Positions 49,301-61,300 of a stretch of DNA of 64,000 bases are shown in pieces. Below the pieces are notes generated by a model. That model saw only the letters and a program-made list of their open reading frames with translations. It had not been told where the DNA came from and searched no databases. Source of the DNA: Steromphala cineraria (Eukaryota > Mollusca > Gastropoda > Trochida > Trochidae); the NCBI GenBank assembly GCA_916613615.1, contig OU744732.1:52863727-52927726 (forward strand), given 5' to 3'. A program made the translations under genes and the position numbers. Position 1 is the stretch's first letter, and each line of letters starts with the position of its first letter.

Positions 49301-52300
49301 ATATACAACTGCACAACTAAAGTTGCTAGTGTAATTATATTGTCATGATCAGTTGTGGGCCATGTTTTGTTAGAATCTCCAGTTGATGAGTAACGGTTTA
49401 CTGAAAAGGAAATCGTCCATTTTGTTTTTCTTTTGTTTAAGAACAACAATCTATTGTTATAACTAATGAAGGCCATATATAACAGTAGTTAGAACACCTG
49501 TGAGACCTAATACGAGGAACTGTGTATGCATAGATGCAGCTATTGGTGTTAAACCTGTACACATTCTCACTCAGATGTATGTACCATTATAACAATACCT
49601 TAACTAACAATAATTCTACATTCAATCACATGGCATTTATATATATATAATTATGTCTAACCTTTGGAGCTGTGCACGTGCAATGACCACGAACGTGCAC
49701 CTGCAAGGGGGAACAATATCAACTCTCAGCTCTTTGTCATGCACATGTTCAATTCCATCTCACATCTGGTTGGTGAGATTATACTTTGTGTGTTTTATCA
49801 TTAGAGGACAATAAACATAAACAAAAGAAAAACTAAATCATGACTTTGAAACTGTCATCATAGTTTCACCCCTGTATAGCCTACGGGTGTTCACTCACGT
49901 ACTTATCAGGTCCCAAAGATGTTCTACAACTGCGTATCTAAAGTTTGTTCACTTACCTTCGTTTTTAGTGCAAATATCACGAATTTGGAATGTCTTTGGG
50001 GCATCCTAGCATTGCGAAAACAAAACGGATAATTTTAAAATTTGAGTACATAAGTTAACATTCAGTTTGCGTATAACATAATTGTATGTCATACCTTAAA
50101 GATAACCGTAACTAATTTGGCAGGGCATTGAAATGGTCAGGGGTCAAAATTTCGAAAACACTATTTTGTATTCCCCTAAAAAATCCTTCATTAGTGATCA
50201 ATAGCTTTAGACCTAAGTCATCTTTGTTCCTTTGCATTAATGCAATGTAATTATACTGATTTCTTTCTTACAAAGTTTATATGGAATATTAAAATCGAAT
50301 TTTACGAAAATCTGAATTTCACATATATGACCCCATCTGTCTATTTAATCATGCTAAATAACTAAATTCAGTACCAGTGACAAGACGATCCCGAAATATT
50401 GTTTGGGAATGATTATTTTACTAATGAATAATTGGTTGTCGTTTGTAGGTGCTCCTGGAGTTATTTTATGGACGTCAAAATTAAACCCAATTTACATTAT
50501 ATGTGCACTGAGATACACAAGCAAGTGAACAAACTTAAGATACGCAGCTGTAGTTATTGTTACATATGACATTCATTTCGTGATAACAATAGACTATTGT
50601 TCTTAAACAATAAAACAACTCAATGGACGATTTTCTTTTGAGTAAACCTTTATTCATCATCAAGTTTATGATGATCTTAGAGAAGTTCTTTTACTAAAAT
50701 GAAGCTATGGTGCCAAAGTCTCGTTTAATTGTCTGGTCCTGTTATTGTACTTTAAGCGGTCAAAACATATTTTAGAAAGAAGAAAAAAGTGGGTTTTACT
50801 AATTCAGATCTATGTGATTTATGCTCCCGAAAAAAAGAGACTATGTACCATCTATTCTGGGATTGTGACTTTGTAAGACCATTGTGAACAAAACTGGAAG
50901 ATTAACATACATCTCGATAAAGAGAAAATACTCCTCGGCTTCCCTGACAGAAATAATGATCCACTAAATGCCTTTATCCTCATCTTCAAAAAAACTATTT
51001 TCGATCTTAAACAAAAAAAGCCGCCAACCTTCCAAACACTAGTCTATAAAGTCTATGATTATTATAATGTTACCAAATGTGCAGCTGAAATGTCAAATAG
51101 AATTGATACTTTCTTCAAATTCTGGTCATCCTGTCATTTATTGTTTATGTAAACATGTTTGTGTGATTGATACCTATGTATTTCTGAAATAAAAATGTAA
51201 ATAAAAAACTCTGGTCCGTTATATTTATAAAGCTGAATTAGTTTTTCAACCACTTCTCAACAAGACCTCATTTAAGCATACACAGATATATGTATAACAG
51301 ATGCAACAACGGGTCTTGGTCGATATTTTGATTTAATCATTGTGCCTAAATTAGACACTTTGAAATGAGAGAATGTATTTCATTTTATGTCAAAAACTTT
51401 TCGAATTAAAGTAAGATGTATCAATACTTCTATATAATTCTAGTTAGTGTTAGTAAGCAAAATCAAGTTATAATTTCTGAATAACTGAAAGCCGTCTTCA
51501 GGGAAAGGTAAAGAGTCAATGTGAAGACAGCGTGACTAAAGTCATAGAAACATTTTTCATCTACATGTATTTATTACTTTCACTTCCACTGAATGCAATA
51601 AAACTTACATAATATACATCATAAATTGTTTAAGAATCCAAACAGCTGAAGGAAGATAACTCTTATCACCTACCTAATCATATAAATAAAAAACGAAAGT
51701 TAAATTGACAATATGTAAAGCTCTTGATTTAAATGTTACAGGGCATATCGGATTTTATTGAAAAGTTTCCCAGGTTCTATATCATTTTAGCTGTCTAATA
51801 ATGTAATAAACACTTCTGAATGCTCTGTTGTTGATGAGCTACGGTTTTTTCAATTGTACAAATATCAAATGCATTCAAGACGAAAGTAGATTTGGCAATA
51901 TTAAACGATCCGTTACTCAATGTTATGGCATATATCTGATTTACTTTGAAGTTTCCTATAGTCTATCTTCTTTTGGCTTTCTAATGATATATGAAATAAT
52001 GATTTCTCTTTAGTGATTGATCAGCTACGATATTTTAAACATACCCACCAAAACACGACATGTTAAAAATGCAAAGTTTGACCCTTCGAATTCCTTGTGA
52101 CCGGAAGTGACTGTTCGCGAGCGATTTTATTCTTTTATCTTAAAGACCTTGCCAATGTCTAACTTTCATGCAAAGATCATAACATTCTATGGTCTGGTTT
52201 TGGAGTTATCTGCCCTTGAAGTTTGCGATTTTTACATTTTGGTCAACTTTGAAAGGTCATAGCAAGAAAAGTATTAATTATTAGGACTTTCTAGAAGTCA

Positions 52301-55300
52301 AATTAGGAACGACAATGATTCAGCTACATAGAGTAAAAATTTCAGCTCTCTAGTGCAAGTGTCTTCAGTGAAGAAGATAGTCAAAGGTGGGTGGGGTCGG
52401 AAATTGCCAAAAATGAACTAAAAACAAGATGGCAGCCAAACCACGTGACCTACGAATTTGCCATGATTTAGTTTTTTGCAGCATTTGTTATTGTGCATCT
52501 TTTAAAAACGTTTCAGGTCTATAAGTCTATTTCGAAAAAAAACCATATAAAAATCCCAAATTTGGGCCTTGCTGGGCCATTTTTTTATGAGCCGAATTGG
52601 CCCAGAAGCTTTTTGTCGCGCCCCCTTATAAGGTCTACCAGCCTGTGAAATTTGGCTTTGGTACCATCAGCGGTTTGGGTAAAAAGTTTACCACAAGAAT
52701 CGTGGAATAATAATAAAAAGAAACACGCCAATAACAAAAATCCTTAATTACAAAATTGGTTATTGAGAAAGGTTAATATGGGACTAATTTATCTATTTTG
52801 TTCTGAAAACTCAATTAGGAATATGATCTTTAAAGTGATAATATTGATAATTTTGAAATATGATATCATTTCTGCTTTCAATTTGCCTGCCTTTATACCT
52901 AATGAAATAATTGTGAGATACTTAGGAACCTAGACGTAAATTCAATAAAACTTTACACAAGGACACGCAAGTCGTATTCATTTATATCATGTTAAATCAC
53001 TTCTTTGGTGGTCCATCTTATTTTAGAGAGTTATGAATATGACAAATGTTAAAGATTTTAACAAAGCATCTAGGATAATAAGAATACAGCCATGAATACA
53101 AATAATTTCGCTACTCTACTGTATATATCAAATTTCTGATAATCATTATATATGATCAAGAGGGGGTTATTCTTAACAGTTGATAATCAAATTCTTAGAT
53201 AATACACCAATGTGATTCAATTATTAATATCATATTTTAATTTTTTAATTTTTATTTTTGTGAAACGGTGGTTAATGATTTTATTATTCAATTGATGATT
53301 CGATATCTGATCTGCATACAGCTATTTATTTGTGCACGTCTCTTGTTATTGCACTTGCACATGTTTGTTATTGCATATTCTAAAATCCCTACTGAGTATC
53401 ATATTTTCCAAATATTCTCGAAATATTTTTTTTTTCCCTCCCACACAATCAAGAAGTCTGTATCGCCTTATTACGCCTGAAATCAATGTCCCCCTGTATT
53501 GTTTTATTTTGATAATTGCAGCTTTATTGATTGTTTTATGAATTTAATTATGATATTGACCACTATGAAACCAGATAACACCAACATCGCCTATTGAAAC
53601 ACACTGATTCATTTAATTGTACTTTAAGGGATAAATTTGTTTCCTTTGGGAGTTTGAGAATCAACAAAGATCAACATTACAAAAATAAGTTTGGCATAGA
53701 ATCATAAGGTTTGAGATGCTTCTAGGGGGAGAATTGTCGTGATGCGAAAAACCGAGAGAAGAAATCAAATCAAAATCATTTAAAGGGGCAGTAGGACGTT
53801 TTTAGTGGAAATGTTAGGTGATGTTCACACAAAAATGGCCGCATTGAACTTTATGTGAATCCTTATAATTTGTTCTATGCCTATGGGTGATTAGTTAGTG
53901 TAATGAGATTTTTGACACTATCAAAATAATAAATTTAGCATTAACGTATAATCATCACCCTTTAAGGCAAAAAGTTACTTGAAACTGTCGAAATGCAATA
54001 TTTACACTAGGTTTGATGAAAGAAATGTTACAACTGTTTGTTCAGCACCCGTAATATTACAGAAAATTCCTGCTTCCTTTATGACATCCGGAAAAGTGAC
54101 GTCACGAACATTGATTTTCATTTCATAGACGTCATAGATGAGTTAATACGGAACTCGCTCTGAAACAATCGTTGCTAGGCAAAAGTGATATGTGGTCATG
54201 TGCACAACTTGAAAATATGTCACTGGTTATGACTCACTATATTGGTGATACATATTTTAAAAAGTCGGGACATACCGTTCTCCAGGTGAGCTTCTGATTC
54301 CAGAAAGATGAGCCCTCCTCCAGACTGAACAGCACACCTCCTATCGGTGCTCCGAACGCCGCTGTAATTGAATTGAAAATTGTTTCTTATGATAACAAAG
54401 AAGAGAAATACACCTTTGACAACTTCTTTATTTCATGGTATTCGCCGTTTCGACACATTGTCTGTTATTGTCTCGTTTTTATCCCTGCATGCTTAAGCAC
54501 CTGTGTCGAAAGTTCGTATATCATAAATAAAGAAGTTGTCATCCATATATTTCATTTCAATGTCGTCATTCAAACTTCTGAAAATAATTCTCAAAGACGA
54601 GGCATGTAAGGAAATAGTAAGTAAAAGTGATTTTTAATATTTTTGAATTCACATTTGAATTTGACATGCATGGAAACCATGTATTCAGTAAAAATCAAAG
54701 TTTCCTAGATTCAGCGTGAAATATCAGCAGTGTTTGCTAGTAAGGAATGTCCTCAGCTTTCGCCTCGGTAGATTAAGGGTTGGCAGAAATTTAACAAGGA
54801 TCTTGTAGCAAATGTAGCAAGTTATCGATCAGCAGGTGTGTGTGAAGTCTTAATAGCATTTTAAAACAATGTGGTCTCTTTATGTGTTTATAGTGCTTTA
54901 TACTAAATCTTCATGTTTGGATCTATCCTGCTCTATGTAGATAAAGAAATACACATACCTGCGACCCCCGCGGCTGCTCCGCCTGACACAAAGTCTCGCT
55001 TGTCTCTGAAATTGAGGGGAAATTACGAAATGATGAATAGAAATTTAGCGTTCCTGCAAAAGTAGACAATTGAATGAATCAATTATTGGTTAGAAATGCT
55101 TAGATAATCATGTCTATACTTCCGACAAATTGATTCCTATGACAAATATAACAGGATCGCGGTCGGAATTGAGTTTTGTATAAAGCTTCTTATGATATGT
55201 AAAATTGCGGTGAGTTTCTTTCTTTTCATTTGAAATTAAGAGTAAGATTCGACCCGCGACTGAGCATCACAACAACTCGTGTTAACCAATTTACTGTGTA

Positions 55301-58300
55301 GGCTTTGGGGAATCTTCACCAGCTCTGGTTCCCTTTCTTGAACGTACGACTACCCCAGGTTGGTATATTTTAAGTAGGTATATTCATATGACAGATATTA
55401 ACTTCATAATTAGAAGTTATAAGATTGAAAATGATTCAAGAATTACTATTCAAATGCAAGATCAAATCATTTAAGGAAGACAAGAGTAATTTAATGGATG
55501 AACCACTTCTTTATTGTCAAATTTTACTTATTACGATCTATATAGAAACGTCGCTACTGTCAAATAAAAAAATTGGGAAGTCATTAATTACTCTTGTCTT
55601 CCTTATACCATCAACTTCTTGAATGCCACTCCTTATCCTTTAAAAAATAAAACAGGTAAAATCGTTATATCACAATTCAAATGTAACATCTCTACTGCAA
55701 AGTTACTGAATTTTATGTGAAAAAGATATTCACATTCATAACGACTTACTAACAGTCATTTCAAAAGTTTTCAAGTTCCATCGCAAATTTTTAAAACTAA
55801 TTTCTGAGTAATCGAACCAAACCCCTCAAGCTCACTAAAACCACTTGTCTAAGCGGCCAGACAGAAAGTGATATGCATATCTATTAATATTAAAGTTTTT
55901 AAGGTAACGGCATTTTGAAACTAATCAAATATTTCATCATGGATAATTCGTGAATCACTTCGTTGTGTTTTTTTCGATTCCAGCAATGCCAGTCATGTTA
56001 ACTTGTCAAGTGTCATTTATTAAAGGGACATTTCCATCTGAGTATTTTTTGTAGCAACAAAAACTCGAGGGGATATTTCAGTTTATACATATAATATTAT
56101 TAGTCCATGATTACGAAAAAAACTAGTTCGTAATATTTATCGGTGATACCTTGAAATAAAAAGAAGGCACACTCGGTAAAAACATCAACAATGAGTTGCC
56201 AAGGTGATACGAGTGTGAAAAGCCTTGCATGCTACGACATAACAAATCTTACACAAGGGAAACAAAGATAACCCTGACAATTATAGAGGAATTTCTATAC
56301 TATGCGCTCTGAGCAAAGTTTACACTAGCATACTTAATACAAGACTTACTAAATGGGCTGCTATTCGAGACAAACTTTCGGAAACTCAGGCTGGATTTAG
56401 AAGCGGGTACTCCGCAGTAGATCATATTTTTACTTTACATGCTATCATTAAAAAAACTTTAATGAAGAAAAGAAAGAAACTATATGTTGCCTTTGTCGAC
56501 TTTCGCAAAGCTTTTGACTCGATTGATCGTAATAAACTATGGAAGTGCTTAAATGCGGCCGGTATGAATGGTAAGCTGCTGAAAGCACTTAAAGGTATTT
56601 ATAACTCTGTAAAAACTTGTGTAAAAAGTAATAACACTTTAACTGATTATTTTGATTGTCCTCTTGGATTAAGACAGGGTTGTATATTGAGTCCCCTATT
56701 ATTTTCGTTCTTCATAAACGAATTATCATTGGAAATATCAGAACACGGAAAGTTTGGAGTCCAGTTATTTCCAGATATGCTTGAAATCTTATTGTTATTA
56801 CATTGTATTTGCTGATGATGTGATTTTAGTTTCTGATGTTGTTTCGGGTCTTCAGAGACAGCTATCAATTTTAGAAACGTATGCGGACAAGTGGGGATTA
56901 ACAGTGAATCTAGACAAAACTAATATTGTTGTTTTTAGAAGAGGAGGGCCTTTATCGAAAAATGAAAAATGGTTTTATAAAGGAGAACGTGTTATAACAG
57001 TTGATTCATATAGATATCTTGGCATACCCTTTTCATCTTCTTGTAAATTTAATAAATGTATCTTAGATTTATCTTCTCGGGGGAAAAGAGCACTGTTAGA
57101 AGTGCTACATCATTTATATAGATTAAACACAGTTGATTATTCTGTTTTCTTCAAAATCTTCGATGCACAAATTCAACCAATTCTTTTATATGGCGCTGAA
57201 GTGTGGGAAAATTCAAATTTTCACAAAATTGAACATGTACATGTAATAGCTTGTAAGAAATTTTTAAATGTTGGTCTTCAAACACCGAATGTAATTGCCT
57301 ATGGTGAATGTGGACGCTATCCACTGTATATAAATGCACAATGTCGTTTTATTAAATACTGGCTTAAACTTGTAAATATGTACCAGCAAAGAATACCTAG
57401 GAAAGCTTATGACATGTTAATGTATTATGATAATTGTGGTAACATTTACTATGCTTCATCTGTACGTAACTTGTTGTTTTCATATGGATTTGGTTATGTT
57501 TGGTTATTTCAAACGTGTCGGTAATGATTCAATGTTTCTTCAGATGTTTAAAAGAGTTGCTGTTGATATGTATGTACAATCATGAAATAGTTCACTTCAA
57601 GATAGCTCAAGATATAGATTATACAGACAATATAAAAGCCTTCTTGTACCAGAGAAATATTTAAGACTACTAAGTTAAAAAAAAACTAGAGATGTTTTAG
57701 TTAGGATAAGAGCCGGTATTCTACGATTAAAGGTAAATGAAGGGAGATGGAAGGGAATTGATTATGAAGAGCGTATATGCCCCATGTGTAACAAAGGAAT
57801 AGAAGATGAGTTTCATTTTGTATTGATTTGTGAATGTTATGATAATTTAAGAACTATGTTTATACCACATATGTATTATAATAATCCATCCATTTATAAA
57901 TTCAACCAATTGATCTCGTCAGTATCTCCAGAATTAATAAACAATCTTTGTAAATATTTATGTCTAAGTTTTGAATTAAGACATAAACATATTAATAAGT
58001 ATAGTTATCATTCAATTAAGCTTGTTATATGCTTACAATTTCATTTTATATGATGTGTATCTACAATTGTATATATGTACTCCTGTATATGGGCCGATGG
58101 CCTTCATGCAAATAAACGACTTGAACTTGAACTACACTGGCCATTAAAAACTGTTTGGATATTCTAACAATTCAATGATACAGTTAAATATAAGATAAAA
58201 AGTAAAACATTTTAAGTCTGAATTTCCAATATAAAACGATACGAGCCTAATGTGTCTTTCATTTTTTTATTCCATGTATTGCATATATATGCATTTATTC

Positions 58301-61300
58301 CACGTAAGCTTTTTATTAACATATTTACGACATTTTAGTTAGATAAAACTCTAACTCACTCGATGAGATAAACATGGTATTAGTCAAGAAAAGTCAGATA
58401 TCCTCTATATATCACTTTGAAGTGTACTGAATTTAGTTCCCCTACCTTTACTTTTTTTGTATACAATTATCATCAAAGAGAAACACGACCCGTAACATTT
58501 TCTATAATATGAACTGTCTTGGAGGGGAGTGCACCCCTGCATCCTCTTGGATCCGTGAAACAGGGAATCAACCCCTCACACGCTCCGACTTTCAAGCCAA
58601 CAAATGGGCACCAATACGGCGAGCCGCGCTCATTGTTGCTGAACTACACAAAGAGTTGCTTACTAAGCTATACATAAGACCACGTGTAAACAAGTTACAT
58701 ACCTGTCTGTTCTGAAGAATGCGTATTTGAAATTGATCCGTCTGAAAGCGAGGCTCTGAAACTGAACAACGACAAAAACATGTTGAAAGAGAGTCTGACA
58801 GAAATTGAGTAATTTGAGTCAAACAATCCAAACTTTACCATTGGTTTAATTTTATTGAGTGAGTGAGTGAGTTATTGTTTTCGCCGCTTGGGCAATATTT
58901 CAGCCATTAGCGGCGTATTTGTATCGAGATGTTTTATTGGAGGATAAAGTTATACTGTTTAGATCAGTGCCTTCATTTTTGTATGTATTTTTATCCAATA
59001 CAAGACAACTGCTCGCCAACATAAATAAAAGGCAACATTTTTTAAACTTATACGAGTATAATGCAGACGAAAGAACAGGAGATGATACTGTTTGATAGCT
59101 ATAAAACTAATCTAATGAAAACTGGAGAAATGAGTTAGTTAGAAAAACTAATATCATCATTTATTACCTACGAGGGCAGTCATATCAAGGTTCATATTTT
59201 TTCATATGTTGCCCTAGGGCAAAATATCACTTTTTCATAAACAATGATTTGATGTCACGGTTCACCTATGACGGGCCGCCGCCCGATAGTCTGCCTATGC
59301 TGAGAAGTAGGTTTTGAGCATTTTCTTCAATTTTGGGACTACGGTAATAAACAGAATATTATATTCGTGCCCATGAAATACTATGTTTACGACACTCGTG
59401 CCTAAATGTCAGTATATCCCTCGCTCTCGCTCGGGAAATACTAATATTTAGGAACTCGTGTCGTAAACATAGTTTGTCATGGACACTCATATAATATCCT
59501 CTATTTAGGTTCGCATCCAAGCCAAATAACACATCAAATTCACGGAGTGTTAATTAGAGCATGACTAAAACAAATTTATTAGAAATGACACGTTTTCGTA
59601 TCAAAGGCAATTGAGTAAATATCTATCACAAAAATCCCTTAAAGATTTGTATTTAGAAATTTCACACTATCCTGAAAGTTTCCTCTTTTAAACCTGGCAT
59701 GTCCCGACTAACCTGTGGTACCCCTGCTCCAATGATTGCACCGCTGTGGATCATAGGCCCTTCCTTGCCGACAAATAAACCTGGGGAAGATTAACACCAT
59801 GTTTTATACACAGATAATACAAAGAGGACAAATGTCGAATGTCACAATTACGAGTCAAATATCAACTTTTCTTATTTTTATTTTATTTTTATAATTCATT
59901 TTTCGTTATAAGACTGTATTGTGTGTGATAGACACGTTCCAACAGAGTATCTGCATCCACAGAAAGTTAAGGCATAGCATTAATTTGATGGCGTCATTCG
60001 AGTGGCAATAAAGTTTAAACCAAATACTAATTGATTCCTCTTATAAGAACTTTTATAATAACTCAGTGAGTGCTGACATCCACATCTGTAACGAATACAT
60101 CGTGATTAATGAACGTTTATTCATCGAAAGGGTTAATTCGGTGGCAAATATTGACGAGTTTGATTATTCTATCTTCACATTTGTTTTTTTAAACCAAACA
60201 CAAACAATATACAACAACAATATATGGGTGGAATTTAAACCAATCGGACACCAGCACTTTTTCTTATGACCGTGTGTTCTTTTTACCATCGAAAGTAAAT
60301 GTCGTAGAGCTGTGTATCTTAAGTGTGTTCACTTACCTTCGTATTCTAGTGCAAATATCATGTAATTTGTAACGTCTTTGAGACATCATATCATTGTGAG
60401 AACGAAACCGATAATGATGAAATTTCTATATGTCAAACCTAGCAGATAGCTGTAACAAATTTGGCATGTCATTGAAGTGACCAGGGGTCAAAATTTTGAA
60501 AACACTGATTTCTATTTTGCTGTACAAAATCCTTCATAAGTGATCAACAGCTTTAGATGTTATCCATATGTGTTTCTTTGCGCTAAGGCAACGTGAGTGT
60601 GCTGATTTTTTCCTATAAGGTTTACATGAATGATTTTAATCAAAATTTAAGAAAATCCGAATCTCATAAATATGACCGCATCTGTCTATTTAACAATGCC
60701 AAATATTGACTTTCAGCACAAGTGACAAGCCGATCCTGAAATATGGTTTGGGAATGGTTGTTTTACACATGGACAATTGATGAGCTTCTGTAAGTGGTCC
60801 TGGAGTCATTTTATGAACGTCAAAACGAAACCAAAATTACATTACATTTGCACTTAAGATCACAAGCAGGTGAACAAACTTTTGGTATGCAGCTGTATGT
60901 GTAAGTTTTTGTTGTTGATGTATAGTATTCTCACCCCCAGCAACGCTGAAGAGCACCCCCACGGCCTTTGCGATTAGGGTGGTGAATCTGGCAACATGGG
61001 GTACCTTGATACCATTCAGGTAACATTTGATCTCAGGGATACCCGACCCACCGGCCACTGGCTGAAACACATGACATACAAACAGGATGATGAAGGTATC
61101 TTATGGGAGCAACAATACTACTATGCTTGATTTAAACAAACTTTTATAACCAGAAAACCGTCCATTATCCAGAGAGGCAGCTCAGTCATGCCAGAACAAG
61201 TTTGCACTGAGCTGCCTTTGTGGGGAGCAAAACATGCGACAAACAGAACTCTGAATATAAACAAAGGAAGAAGGATTATCAATCAGCTAGTGCTAAATGC

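Larger units (their letters stand above)
48445..54275 (-). other. CLCN6 intron f-g (5.8 kb)
   Basis: The largest intron in view. It holds a tRNA-like sequence (48569-48650), a CAGCTG-ended TIR element (49924-50553), a LINE 3' fragment (50790-51215), an unassigned GC-richer stretch near 52.1-52.7 kb that reads like a repeat remnant, an internally deleted MITE (53780-53965) and part of a foldback-family copy (54040-54250). Confidence 0.75.
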
